64,000 bases of DNA from Sandaracinaceae bacterium. GTDB taxonomy: Bacteria > Myxococcota_A > Polyangia > Polyangiales > Sandaracinaceae. The notes beneath the pieces were generated by a model. The model ran no database searches. It saw nothing but the letters and a program-made list of their open reading frames with translations, and was not told the origin of the DNA. Each line of letters starts with the position of its first letter. The first letter of the stretch is position 1. Shown piece after piece: positions 15,131 to 23,759 of this stretch. The stretch lies in contig JAHBWG010000004.1 of the NCBI GenBank assembly GCA_019637095.1, forward strand, positions 124,001 to 188,000, read 5' to 3'. A program made the translations under genes and the position numbers.

Positions 15131-17275
15131 ATGCGCGCCGCCGTGCTCGCCCTCGCGTTGTTGACCGCCGGGCGCGCCGCCGCCCAGGACGATCCGCTTC
15201 GGCCCATCGCGGACGCCGTGCGCCGCCACGCCGACGACGAGGCGCTGCGCGCCCTCGCGACCTTGCCGGAGGCCGAGCGCGCGAGCCCGCGGGCGCGCTA
15301 TCTCGACGGCCGCCTCCTCGAGCGGCGATCCCGCGCGGCGGAGGCGCTCGCTGCGTTCCCGACCGGCGAGGACGCGGCCTCGCTGCCCGAGGCGGTGCAG
15401 GCCGACGCGCGACGCCGCGCCGGGCACGCGGCCGTCCGCGCAGGTGAGTGCGCGCGCGCCCGCGCGCTGCTCGAGCCCTCCCGCGACCCGCTCGCCGAGG
15501 CGCGGCTCGCCGAGTGCGCGCTCGCCGAGGGCGAGCTCGAGCGCGCGATCCGCGAGCTGACCGCGGTCGCCGCGCGCGGCGCCCGCGAGGTCGACGGCTT
15601 CGCGGTGCGCTTCTCGCTCGCCGAGGCGCTCGCGCGCGCGGGCCGGACGGAGGACGCGGTCCGCGAGCTCACGGCGCTGATCGTCGAGCGCGTCGAGCAC
15701 CCGGAGGCCGAGCGGGCCGAGGCCGCGCTCCTCGCTCTGCGAGGCCGGCCCGTCGAGCTCTCGTTCGCCCAGCAGGTGCGGCGCGCGGAGCGGCTCTACG
15801 ACGCGCACCGCTACGAGGAGGCCGCCGCCGCGCTCGCCGCGGCGGGTCGGCCAGCCCGCGCGCCCGAGCTGCGCCAGTGGCTCCACGCCCGCGGGATGGC
15901 GCTCTTCCGCGCCCGCCGGCACCACTACGCCGAGGCGGCGGTCGTGCTCGCCGAGAGCGCCACCCTCGGAGGCCCGCACGCGGCCGACGATCAGTTCCAC
16001 GCCGCGCGCGCGCTCTCGCGCTCGGACCGCGACCCGGAGGCGATCGTCGCGTACCGGCGCTTCGCGAGCGAGCACCCGAGCCACCGCCTCGCGGCCGAGG
16101 CGCTGTACCTCGCCGCGTGGCTCGAGCTGCGCCTCGGGCTGCCGGGCGGCGAGGCCAACATGGTCCGCTTCGCGCGGAGCGCCGCTGCCGCGCGCGCGCC
16201 CGCCGAGCGGCGCGAGGCGATCTGGCAGCTGGCGCTGCGCGCGTTCGAGACGCGCCGCTACGCGCTCGCCGAGCGGCACCTCGTCGAGTACGCGCGCACC
16301 GATTCGGGCGCGATGGTGCGCGGGCGCGGCCACTATTGGCTCGGCCGCGCGCGGCAGGCGCGCGGCGATCGCGACGGCGCCCTCGAGTCGTACCGCGAGG
16401 CCCTCGAGGTCGAGCCGCTCCACTGGTATGCGCTGCTCGCGCGCCAGCGCATCGAGGAGCTCGGCGAGGTCGCGCCGCCGCCGTTCCCCGAGCCACCGCT
16501 GTCCGGCGTGGCCGAGACGCCGGCGGTGACGCTGCCCGCCGAGGCCCAGTTCTTCGCGGCGCTCGGCCTGCGACACGACGCGGTCGAGGCGGTGCGCCGC
16601 GCCGAGGCGCAGATCCGTCGTGGGCCCGGCGACGGCACGCACCGGCTGGTCGTCGCCTACCAATCGCTCGGCGAGGCCTCGCGGGTCCTGCGCCTCGTCG
16701 GCGGCGCGAGCACGCTCCGGCGCCGCAACGCGCCAGGCCCCGCGGATCGCTGGCGCTGGGACGGCGCGTTCCCGCGCCCGTACGCCCGCGAGGTCGAGGC
16801 GGCGGCGCCGGTGGGCGGCCTCACGCCGGCGCACATGTACGCGGTGATGCGCCAGGAGAGCGGCTACGACCCGGACGTCGTGAGCTACGCCGACGCGATC
16901 GGCCTCATGCAGCTCCTACCGCGCACCGCGATCCCGATGGCGCGCCGCGTCGGCCTCGAGGTCACGCGCGAGATGCTCTTCGACCCCGAGATCAACACGC
17001 GGATCGCCGCGGCGTACATCGGCGGGCTCGTCTCGCGCTTCGGGGTGCCGCTCGGCTTCGCCGGCTTCAACGCGGGCGGCTTCCGCGTCGACGAGTGGCT
17101 GCGGGCGCGCGGTCGCACCGAGCTCGACCTCTTCGTCGAGCACATCCCGTTCGAGCAGACGCGCAACTACACCCGCCGCGTGACCACGCATTTTGCGCAC
17201 TACCGCTACCTCGAGAGCCCGGACGGGGGCTGGCCGATCGCGCTGCCCACCCACGTCGAGCCGAGGGCGGAGTAG
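15131..17275 (+). CDS. slt: Soluble lytic murein transglycosylase
   Basis: 714 residues from ATG 15131. A signal peptide ends near GRAAAQ. Residues of about 25-520 are an alpha-helical superhelix of TPR-like repeats (for example GHYWLGRARQARGDRDGALESY). The C-terminal lysozyme-like domain has the catalytic Glu576 in MRQESGYDPDVVSYADAIGLMQLLP, with the GLMQLLP and AAYIGGLVSRFG motifs. It cleaves the MurNAc-GlcNAc bond of peptidoglycan in the periplasm, forming 1,6-anhydro ends. The downstream gene follows three bases later. Confidence 0.92.
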   Translation: MRAAVLALALLTAGRAAAQDDPLRPIADAVRRHADDEALRALATLPEAERASPRARYLDGRLLERRSRAAEALAAFPTGEDAASLPEAVQADARRRAGHAAVRAGECARARALLEPSRDPLAEARLAECALAEGELERAIRELTAVAARGAREVDGFAVRFSLAEALARAGRTEDAVRELTALIVERVEHPEAERAEAALLALRGRPVELSFAQQVRRAERLYDAHRYEEAAAALAAAGRPARAPELRQWLHARGMALFRARRHHYAEAAVVLAESATLGGPHAADDQFHAARALSRSDRDPEAIVAYRRFASEHPSHRLAAEALYLAAWLELRLGLPGGEANMVRFARSAAAARAPAERREAIWQLALRAFETRRYALAERHLVEYARTDSGAMVRGRGHYWLGRARQARGDRDGALESYREALEVEPLHWYALLARQRIEELGEVAPPPFPEPPLSGVAETPAVTLPAEAQFFAALGLRHDAVEAVRRAEAQIRRGPGDGTHRLVVAYQSLGEASRVLRLVGGASTLRRRNAPGPADRWRWDGAFPRPYAREVEAAAPVGGLTPAHMYAVMRQESGYDPDVVSYADAIGLMQLLPRTAIPMARRVGLEVTREMLFDPEINTRIAAAYIGGLVSRFGVPLGFAGFNAGGFRVDEWLRARGRTELDLFVEHIPFEQTRNYTRRVTTHFAHYRYLESPDGGWPIALPTHVEPRAE

Positions 17276-17278
17276 CCG

Positions 17279-18289
17279 GTGCGCGCGGTCACCCGCCGCT
17301 ACGAGGACCCGCTCGATCGGATCTGGATCGAGACGGCCGCGCGCATCGGCCTCTCGGTGACGCGCACCCCCGACGCGTTCGCGACGACCGACGGGCGCGG
17401 CGCGCTCGCGCTCGGCGACGCGGCCTCGCTCGACGCCGACGACTGCCTCGCGCAGATGATCTTCCACGAGCTCTGCCACTCGCTCGTGCAGGGCGTCGAG
17501 TCGTTCGAGCAGCCGGACTGGGGCCTCGAGAACACCGACCCGCGCGACCTCTCGCGCGAGCACGCGTGCTTGCGCGCGCAGGCGACGCTCGCCGCGCGCG
17601 TGGGCTTGCGCCGGGTGCTCGCGCCGACGACCGACCACCGCGCGTTCTTCGACGCGCTCGGCCCCGACCCGCTCTTCGACGCGGGGGCGCCGCGCGAGGA
17701 CCCGTCGGTGGCGCTCGCGCGGATCGCCCTCGCGCGCGCCGAGCGCCCGCCGTGGGCGCCGCACCTGCGCGCCGCGCTCGAGGCCAGCGCCGCCGTGGTG
17801 CGCGCCGCCGCGGCGTTCGCGCCCGAGGGCTCGCTGCTCGCCGACGTGGACCGCGCGCGCGCGCTCCACCCGGCGGGCGGCTGGGTGCATCCGAGCGCGG
17901 ACGTCCGCTGCGGCGCTTGCGCGTGGCGCGACGCGGCGGACTGCGTCGTCGCGGCCGCGCCGGTCGAGGAGGCGTGGCCCGGGTGCGAGGCGTTCACGGG
18001 CGCGCTCGACTGCCGCGCGTGCGGCGCGTGCTGCCGCGAGGGCTTCGACGTGGTCGAGCTCGCGCCGGACGAGCCGTTCCTCGCTCGGCACGGGGCGCTC
18101 GTGGATCGCGTCGACGGACGCCTCGTGCTGCGGCGCCCCGGCGGTCGTTGCCCACCGCTGCGCGGAGACGGGCACGCCGAGCCGTACGCGTGCGCCGCGT
18201 ACGCCGAGCGCCCGCGCGCTTGTCGGGAGCTCGCGCCGGGCTCCGAGGGGTGTCTCGCCGCGCGCCGGCGCATCGGGCTCAGCCTCTAG
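17279..18289 (+). CDS. Fusion of an HExxH-type domain and a YkgJ-like cysteine-cluster domain
   Basis: 336 residues from GTG 17279. The N-terminal part holds MIFHELCHSLVQG, an HExxH zinc motif (His63, Glu64, His67), with the acidic and His-rich LSREHACLRA about 25 residues on as possible third ligand. The C-terminal part has the YkgJ/UPF0153 signature CRACGACC (Cys245, 248, 251, 252), then GGRCPPL (Cys291), YACAAY (Cys305), RACREL (Cys315) and GCLAAR (Cys325), a metal or Fe-S binding cluster. A further CGAC pair sits at 211-214. I do not know this exact combination. It has no signal peptide, so it is probably cytoplasmic, yet it sits three bases after a periplasmic transglycosylase. Confidence 0.78.
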   Translation: MRAVTRRYEDPLDRIWIETAARIGLSVTRTPDAFATTDGRGALALGDAASLDADDCLAQMIFHELCHSLVQGVESFEQPDWGLENTDPRDLSREHACLRAQATLAARVGLRRVLAPTTDHRAFFDALGPDPLFDAGAPREDPSVALARIALARAERPPWAPHLRAALEASAAVVRAAAAFAPEGSLLADVDRARALHPAGGWVHPSADVRCGACAWRDAADCVVAAAPVEEAWPGCEAFTGALDCRACGACCREGFDVVELAPDEPFLARHGALVDRVDGRLVLRRPGGRCPPLRGDGHAEPYACAAYAERPRACRELAPGSEGCLAARRRIGLSL

Positions 18290-18318
18290 CGCGTCGGCGC
18301 CCGGACCGAAAAGCCTCC

Positions 18319-18347
18319 TTGACACTTGGCGCCGCGCACGCGAGCTT
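18319..18347 (+). promoter_or_regulatory. Possible promoter of the PP2C gene
   Basis: A perfect TTGACA at 18319-18324 lies in the 91-base gap before the phosphatase gene. The -10 region 17-18 bases later (GAGCTT/AGCTTT) is poor, so this is tentative. Confidence 0.3.
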
Positions 18348-18380
18348 TTGCACATCGATGCTTCTGGGCGCGAAGCGAGC

Positions 18381-19145
18381 ATGAACATCATCGCGGCAGG
18401 GCTCTCGGACGTCGGCCAGCAGCGGGAGCACAACGAAGACTCCTTCTGCATCCTGCCGGACTACGATCTGTTCATCGTCGCCGACGGGATGGGCGGTCAC
18501 CGCGCCGGGGACGTCGCGTCGAAGATGGCGACGCACACGATCGCGTCGTTCTTCCAGGCGACCTCGAAGGAGGACGCGACCTGGCCCTTCCACTTCGACC
18601 CGCACCTGTCGGTGGAGGAGAACCGGCTCATCACCGGCATCAAGGTCGCCAACAAGCGCATCTACGAGGCCTCCGCGCGCTACCGCGAGGTGCACGGCAT
18701 GGGCACCACCGTCGTCGGCGCCCTGTTCGCCCGCGAGCGCAAGCGCATGTACGTCGCGCACGTCGGCGACAGCCGCGCGTACCGCATCCGCGACGGCGAG
18801 ATCACCCAGCTCACGCGCGACCACTCGCTCCTGAACGACTACCTCCTCGTCATGCCGGACATGACCCAGGAGCAGCGCGACGAGCTCCCGAAGAACGTGA
18901 TCACCCGCGCGCTCGGGATGCAGGACTCGGTGGTCGTCGACCTCGTGCCCGAGCAGCCGCACACGCACGACGTCTACGTGCTCTGCTCCGACGGGCTGAG
19001 CGGCATGATGACCGACCAGCAGATCCGCGACACGGTGATCGCGAACGAGGAGCTCGACGCGGCGGCCAAGGCGCTCATCGATCGCGCGAACGAGAACGGT
19101 GGCGAGGACAACGTGACGGTGGTCCTCTTGCGCGTGACCGAGTGA
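18381..19145 (+). CDS. PP2C-type Ser/Thr protein phosphatase
   Basis: 254 residues from ATG 18381. The metal-binding and catalytic motifs of bacterial PP2C are present: QQREHNED at the start, FIVADGMGGHRAG (Asp35), GMGTTVVGAL, AHVGDSRAYRIR, LCSDGLSGM and GGEDNVTVVLL. It lacks a membrane helix and should act in the cytoplasm, removing phosphate from Ser/Thr targets of Hanks-type kinases. Two such kinases are encoded elsewhere in the window (45379 and 62877), but no local partner is adjacent. Confidence 0.93.
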   Translation: MNIIAAGLSDVGQQREHNEDSFCILPDYDLFIVADGMGGHRAGDVASKMATHTIASFFQATSKEDATWPFHFDPHLSVEENRLITGIKVANKRIYEASARYREVHGMGTTVVGALFARERKRMYVAHVGDSRAYRIRDGEITQLTRDHSLLNDYLLVMPDMTQEQRDELPKNVITRALGMQDSVVVDLVPEQPHTHDVYVLCSDGLSGMMTDQQIRDTVIANEELDAAAKALIDRANENGGEDNVTVVLLRVTE

Positions 19146-19165
19146 GCTGACAAGGCTCCTCGCGC

Positions 19166-19693
19166 ATGCAGTTCACCGTCCGCCACGTGTTCCACACCGA
19201 CCTCGACACGTACTGGAACGAGATCTTCTTCAGCCCCGAGTACAACCGCCGGCTCTACTCGGAGGCGCTCGGGTTCAAGGGGTTCGAGGTCGTGGAGCTG
19301 ACGGGAGAGCCGGGCGGCGTGCGCACGCGGACGATGCGGACGGAGCCCGCCGCGGAGGCGCCGGCGGTCGTCAAGAAGCTGATCGGCGACACCCTCACCT
19401 ACACCGAGAAGGGGACCTTCGATCCCTCGACCGGCGTGTGGACCTACGACATCAAGACCAGCAAGCTCTCCGACAAGGTCACGATCGCGGGCCGCCTCTG
19501 GGCGGAGCCGGTCGCGGCCGGCGTCGAGCGCGTCGCCGAGATCGGGGTCGACGTCCGCGTGTTCGGCGTCGGCGGCGCGATCGAGAAGTTCATCGAGAAG
19601 ACGACCCGCGACAGCTACGTGAAGGCGTCGCAGTTCACCAACGACTACATCCGAGAGAAGGGCCTCTTGGCAGGCCGCGTGGAGGCAACGTGA
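19166..19693 (+). CDS. DUF2505 (SRPBCC-like) protein
   Basis: 175 residues. The opening FTVRHVFHTDLDTYWNEIFFSPEYN and the whole beta-alpha-beta layout fit the DUF2505 family, a START/SRPBCC-like fold with a hydrophobic pocket. The role is unknown; lipid or ligand binding is a reasonable guess. The gene follows the phosphatase after 20 bases and overlaps the next small gene at its stop. Confidence 0.82.
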   Translation: MQFTVRHVFHTDLDTYWNEIFFSPEYNRRLYSEALGFKGFEVVELTGEPGGVRTRTMRTEPAAEAPAVVKKLIGDTLTYTEKGTFDPSTGVWTYDIKTSKLSDKVTIAGRLWAEPVAAGVERVAEIGVDVRVFGVGGAIEKFIEKTTRDSYVKASQFTNDYIREKGLLAGRVEAT

Positions 19694-19815
19694 AGTCGCA
19701 CCCCCGGAACGAGGGAACCTCGTCGATCGACATGGCGCTGCTCGCGCTGATGCCGGTGTCCATCGCCGCGCTGCTCGTGCTCATCGCGTACATGGCCGCC
19801 GACAGCTTGCGTTGA
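19690..19815 (+). CDS. Tiny single-pass membrane protein (41 residues)
   Basis: GTG 19690 overlaps the DUF2505 stop (GTGA). The product has a hydrophilic N-terminus (VKSHPRNEGTSSID), one strong hydrophobic helix of about 20 residues (ALLALMPVSIAALLVLIAYM) and a short tail. A terminator hairpin lies ten bases after its stop, which supports it as the last gene of the unit. Function unknown. Confidence 0.6.
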   Translation: MKSHPRNEGTSSIDMALLALMPVSIAALLVLIAYMAADSLR

Positions 19816-19825
19816 GCAGGAGGAC

Positions 19826-19842
19826 GGGGTGCGAAGCACCCC
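19826..19842. terminator. Bidirectional terminator hairpin
   Basis: GGGGTGC-GAA-GCACCCC, a perfect 7-base stem with a three-base loop, sits between the convergent stops at 19815 and 19853. Confidence 0.65.
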
Positions 19843-19852
19843 CTCCGAAGAC

Positions 19853-21628
19853 TCAGCGCCCGGCGGGGCGCCCGCCCTTGCGCGGGTCGCTCGCCGCCTG
19901 GAGCTGGGCGACGCCGTGCTCGCCGTAGACGATCCGGATCATCTGCGCGACCGCGGAGTGATCGAGCGACGCCACGGCGTGGCCGCGCGCGCGCAGGCCC
20001 TCGAGCAGCGCGTCGTCCATCCCCTCTTCGTAGTAGAGCGTGCTCGGCGCGCCCTGGTGGTGGATGCGCCGGCGCGCCATCGCCTCGCCGGCCGTGTCGC
20101 CGAAGAGGATCGCGAACAAGAGGACCTGCTCGGTCGCGGTGATGATGCGCGAGCCGCCCGCCGCGCCCGCGCAGAGGATCGGCCGCTCGCCCTCGAACAC
20201 GATCGTCGGCGTCATGCTCGAGAGGGGGCGGCGCCCGGGGCCCGGCAGGTTCGGCGCGCCGCCGACGAGGCCGAACGCGTTCGGCGCGCCGACCTCGCGG
20301 GCGAAGTCGTCCATCTCGTCGTTCATCGCCATGCCCGCCGCGCTGAATCGTGCCCCGAAAGGCAAATTGACGGTCGTGGTCACCGCGGCGACGTTCCCCT
20401 CGGCGTCGACGACGCAGAGGTGCGAGGTGCCCGCGTCGCCGCCGGGGACCGCCGGCCGGTGGGCGCGGCCCTCGAGCGGCTGCTCGAACCGCCCCGTCGG
20501 CTGCGCGAGCATCGGGTGGAAGGTGCGCGCGCGCGCCTCGACGCGCGCCGGCTCGAGCAGCGCCGCCGTCGGCACGTCCACGTGGTCGGGGTCCCCGAGG
20601 TAGTGCTGTCGGTCCGCGTACGGCCCCTTCCAGCTCTCCGCGAGGGCGTGGCGGAAGTACGCCGAGTCCTGGCCGCGGTGGCTCGGCGGGAGCCAGCGCT
20701 CGAGCAGCGCCAGCGAGGCGAGCAGCGAGACGCCGCCGGCGGAGGGCGGCGGCGCCGTCACGAAGCGGTGCCCGAAGTGCGTGCCCACGAGCGGCTCGCG
20801 CGCGCGGACCTCGTAGGCGGCGAGATCCTCGGCCGTCATCACGCCGCCCTGGGCGCGCACCCTGGCGACGATCTCGCGCGCGATGCGCCCGCGGTAGAAC
20901 GGCTCGGCGCCGCGCGCGGCGAACTCCTCGAGCGTGCGCGCGAGCGCGGGGTTGTCGACGCGGTGACCGGCCGGGATGAACGCGCTGCCGGGCGGGAACC
21001 AACGGCCGAACACCGGGTCGGCGCGCATCGGCTCGGCGAGCCACCGGCTGAAGCGCTCCCACACCGCGCTCGTCTCCCAGCCCTGCCGCGCGTGGCGGAT
21101 CGCGGGCGCGGCGACCTGCGCGCGCGTGACGCGCCCCGAGCCGAGCCGCTCGAGCATCGCCGCGATCCCCGCGGGCTCTCCGGGCACGCCGACGGCGAGG
21201 CCGCCCGCGCGCGAGCGGTTCGCCGCGGTCTCCGCGTCGTCGCCCTCGCGGCGCGCGAACATGTCGGCGGTGGCCGCGGCGGGCGCCCGCTCGCGGAAGT
21301 CGAGGTAGTGCAGCGTGCGATCCGAGGCGCGGTAGTAGAGCGCGAAGCCGCCGCCGCCGAGGCCGCTCGAGGCCGGCGAGACCACGCCGAGCGCGAGCAT
21401 CGTCGCGGCGGCCGCGTCGGCGGCGTTGCCGCCCGCGGCGAGGATCTCGGCGCCCGCCGCGGAGGCGCGCGCGTCGTCGGCGGCGACCGCGTGCTCCGTG
21501 AACACGATCGCGCCCGAGCCGTCCGCGCGCTGCGCGAGCAGGACGGGGAAGAGGGCGGCGAGCGCGAGCGCGCCGAGCCATCGATGCGCCCGAGCGTGGG
21601 GGGGCCTGTCGGCCGTGCGCGCGTGCAT
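19853..21628 (-). CDS. ggt: Gamma-glutamyltransferase, exported
   Basis: 591 residues from ATG 21628, with an N-terminal signal (LGALALAALFPVLL). It is a Ntn-hydrolase made as a proenzyme that cuts itself before the nucleophile Thr401 (GGDAGTSHLCVVDAEGN). Other marks: AAGGNAADAAAATMLALGVV, GLGGGGFALYY and the substrate-side PLSSMTPTIVFEG. It breaks the gamma-glutamyl bond of glutathione and related peptides in the periplasm. It is divergent from gshB, so synthesis and breakdown of glutathione are encoded side by side. Confidence 0.94.
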   Translation of the reverse strand: MHARTADRPPHARAHRWLGALALAALFPVLLAQRADGSGAIVFTEHAVAADDARASAAGAEILAAGGNAADAAAATMLALGVVSPASSGLGGGGFALYYRASDRTLHYLDFRERAPAAATADMFARREGDDAETAANRSRAGGLAVGVPGEPAGIAAMLERLGSGRVTRAQVAAPAIRHARQGWETSAVWERFSRWLAEPMRADPVFGRWFPPGSAFIPAGHRVDNPALARTLEEFAARGAEPFYRGRIAREIVARVRAQGGVMTAEDLAAYEVRAREPLVGTHFGHRFVTAPPPSAGGVSLLASLALLERWLPPSHRGQDSAYFRHALAESWKGPYADRQHYLGDPDHVDVPTAALLEPARVEARARTFHPMLAQPTGRFEQPLEGRAHRPAVPGGDAGTSHLCVVDAEGNVAAVTTTVNLPFGARFSAAGMAMNDEMDDFAREVGAPNAFGLVGGAPNLPGPGRRPLSSMTPTIVFEGERPILCAGAAGGSRIITATEQVLLFAILFGDTAGEAMARRRIHHQGAPSTLYYEEGMDDALLEGLRARGHAVASLDHSAVAQMIRIVYGEHGVAQLQAASDPRKGGRPAGR

Positions 21629-21709
21629 GTGCGCACCTTGCCGTCCTCGCCGCCGGATCGCCACACCCCGTGAGAAGGGCGGCTTGCCCGCGGCGCGCGC
21701 CCGCTCCAC

Positions 21710-22663
21710 ATGAGCCGGGTGCGGATCGTCGTCGTCATGGATCCGGTCTCGACCGTCGCGGTCGACGCCGACACCACGTTCGCGCTGATGCTCGAGGCGC
21801 AGCGGCGCGGGCACCAGGTCGAGTACGCCCAGCACCAGGACCTCTTCACCGACGGCGGCGAGGCGTGGGCGCGCGTGCGCCGCGCGACGTGCTCGCGCGA
21901 GACGACGCCGCCGATCGTCCTCGACCCACCCGAGGACGTGCCCCTGGCCGACGTGGACGTCGTCCTGATGCGCAAGGACCCTCCCTTCGACGACGACTAC
22001 CTCCACGCCACGCAGATCCTCGAGCTCGCCCGCGGCGGCCCGCTCCTCGTCAACGACCCTCGCGCGCTGCGCGACGCGAACGAGAAGCTCTACGCGCTCC
22101 ACTTCCCCGAGCTGATGCCCGAGACGCTCGTGACGAGCCACCGCGACCGCATCGACGCGTTCGTCGAGCGCGTGGGCGGCCACGCCGTGATCAAGCCGCT
22201 CGACGGCAAGGGCGGCGAGGGGATCTTCGCGCTCCGCGCGGACGACTCGAACAAGAACGCGATCGTCGAGACGGTCACGCGCGAGGGCCGCCGCCTCGCC
22301 ATGGTGCAGCGCTACCTGCCCGCCGTGCGCGAGGGTGACAAGCGCATCCTCTTGCTCGACGGAGCGCTGCTCGGCGCGATCCTGCGCGTGCCGCAGCGCG
22401 GCGACCTGCGCAGCAACATCCACGTCGGCGGCCGCGTCGAGGCGGCGGTGCTCGACGAGGCGGACCACCGCATCGTCGCCGCGGTCGGTCCGCGGCTGCG
22501 CGCGGCCGGGCTCGCGTTCGTCGGGCTCGACGTGATCGGCGGCTACCTGACCGAGGTCAACGTCACGAGCCCGACGGGCATCCAGCAGGCTTCTCGGCTC
22601 GCGGGGGAGAACCTCGAGGCGAAGGTGATCGCGTGGCTGGAGACGAGCCGAGCCTCGCGCTGA
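21710..22663 (+). CDS. gshB: Glutathione synthetase
   Basis: 317 residues from ATG 21710. ATP-grasp enzyme joining gamma-glutamylcysteine and glycine. Marks: the N-terminal VVVMDPVSTVAVDADTTFALMLEAQRRGH, the LMRKDPPFDDDYLHAT segment, the glycine-rich ATP loop VIKPLDGKGGEGIF, the metal-binding region LTEVNVTSPTGIQ. All are as in proteobacterial GshB. The partner gshA is not in the window. Confidence 0.95.
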   Translation: MSRVRIVVVMDPVSTVAVDADTTFALMLEAQRRGHQVEYAQHQDLFTDGGEAWARVRRATCSRETTPPIVLDPPEDVPLADVDVVLMRKDPPFDDDYLHATQILELARGGPLLVNDPRALRDANEKLYALHFPELMPETLVTSHRDRIDAFVERVGGHAVIKPLDGKGGEGIFALRADDSNKNAIVETVTREGRRLAMVQRYLPAVREGDKRILLLDGALLGAILRVPQRGDLRSNIHVGGRVEAAVLDEADHRIVAAVGPRLRAAGLAFVGLDVIGGYLTEVNVTSPTGIQQASRLAGENLEAKVIAWLETSRASR

Positions 22664-23448
22664 GCGGCGCGCACGTCGCGATCCTCGGCTGGGCCGGCTC
22701 GACCGTGCGCCAGCTCCGCGGCGTCGGCGGGATCTACCGCCGGGCCGGCGCCGAGGTGATCCCGGCGAGCGCCCAGGTGTTCCGCGCGATGGCGCGCCCC
22801 GAGGGCTGGGCCGAGGAGGGGCGCGCGCTCGCCGCCCGCCTCGTCGAGGCGGATCCGGCGCAGCTCGTCCTGCACGTCTTCAGCAACGCCGGCTTCTGGA
22901 CCTACGCGACCGCGCTCGAGGCCTTGCCGGCGGCGATGCACGCGCGCGTGCGCGCCGTGATCCTCGACTCGGCGCCCGGCTTCCCGGAGCGGATCGAGCC
23001 GTGGTTCTACGCGCGCTACAGCACGATGGCGATGATGCCGGCGGTCCTGCGCGGGCTGCGCCGGCCGCCCGCGCTCACGCACCCGCTCCTGACGCCGGCG
23101 GTCTGGGCGTTCATGCGCGGCTGGTACCACGCGAACCCGACGGCGATCGCCGCGGCGGAGCGCAGCCTGCGCGTGGTGCGCGAGACGGGCAGCTGGGACC
23201 ACCTCGTGCTCTACGGCGCGGCGGATCGCCTCGTGCCGCCGCACTTCGTCGAGGCGTTCGTCCACCGGCTCGGCGCGAGCGGGCGCGGCGTCGAGGCGCA
23301 CCGCTGGGAGGACGGCGAGCACGTGCGGCTCATGATCACGCACCGCCAGGAGTACTTCGCGCGGATCGCGGCGTTCCTCGCGCCGCGCCTCTCGCCGCGC
23401 GCCGAGCAGAGCGCCGAGCAGAGCGCGGAAGGCGCGACCCCCGAGTAG
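22633..23448 (+). CDS. DUF829/TMEM53-like alpha/beta-hydrolase-fold protein
   Basis: 271 residues from GTG 22633, overlapping the gshB end by 31 bases. The opening HVAILGWAGSTVRQLRGVGGIYRRAG is followed by the strand and elbow VLHVFSNAGFW, with Ser as candidate nucleophile in FSNAG. Later come VILDSAPG, YGAADRLVPPHFVEAF with an Asp, and a late His in EDGEHVR. This order matches DUF829 (TMEM53-like) proteins. The substrate is unknown. The C-terminus carries a short EQSAEQSAE repeat. Confidence 0.8.
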   Translation: MAGDEPSLALSGAHVAILGWAGSTVRQLRGVGGIYRRAGAEVIPASAQVFRAMARPEGWAEEGRALAARLVEADPAQLVLHVFSNAGFWTYATALEALPAAMHARVRAVILDSAPGFPERIEPWFYARYSTMAMMPAVLRGLRRPPALTHPLLTPAVWAFMRGWYHANPTAIAAAERSLRVVRETGSWDHLVLYGAADRLVPPHFVEAFVHRLGASGRGVEAHRWEDGEHVRLMITHRQEYFARIAAFLAPRLSPRAEQSAEQSAEGATPE

Positions 23449-23528
23449 GCGCGTCTCGGCTCGGGCTCCTCGCGTCGATGCGCGTGAGCGGCTTGTGGGC
23501 GCGCTCGGAGCGGACTAGCTTCCCGCGC

Positions 23529-23666
23529 ATGAGTGCTCCCCAAGACCCGGGCGCGCGCAAGCGCGAGAAGGCCAAGCGCAGGAAGAAGCTCGCCGAGTGG
23601 CGGGCCAAGAAGGAGGCGGAGGCCGCGAAGGCCGGCGAGCCGAGCAAGGCCAAGTCGGGCGCGTGA
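23529..23666 (+). CDS. Small basic protein (45 residues), unknown
   Basis: ATG 23529. The chain is almost all Lys, Arg, Glu and Ala (RKREKAKRRKKLAEWRAKK) and should form a single charged helix, perhaps nucleic-acid binding. It is close to DUF-type small lysine-rich proteins seen in this phylum. Function unknown. Confidence 0.5.
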   Translation: MSAPQDPGARKREKAKRRKKLAEWRAKKEAEAAKAGEPSKAKSGA

Positions 23667-23712
23667 GCCCGCGGCGCGAGGCGGCGCCGACCCTCGCTCG
23701 CGGCGAACGCGA

Positions 23713-23741
23713 TTGACATCGTGCGGTGTCTCTCGCTATCG
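23713..23741 (+). promoter_or_regulatory. Possible promoter of the propeller lipoprotein gene
   Basis: Perfect TTGACA at 23713-23718; the best -10 is the weak CTATCG at 23736-23741, with a 17-base spacer. Confidence 0.35.
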
Positions 23742-23759
23742 CGTGGCCCCGAGGTGAAC

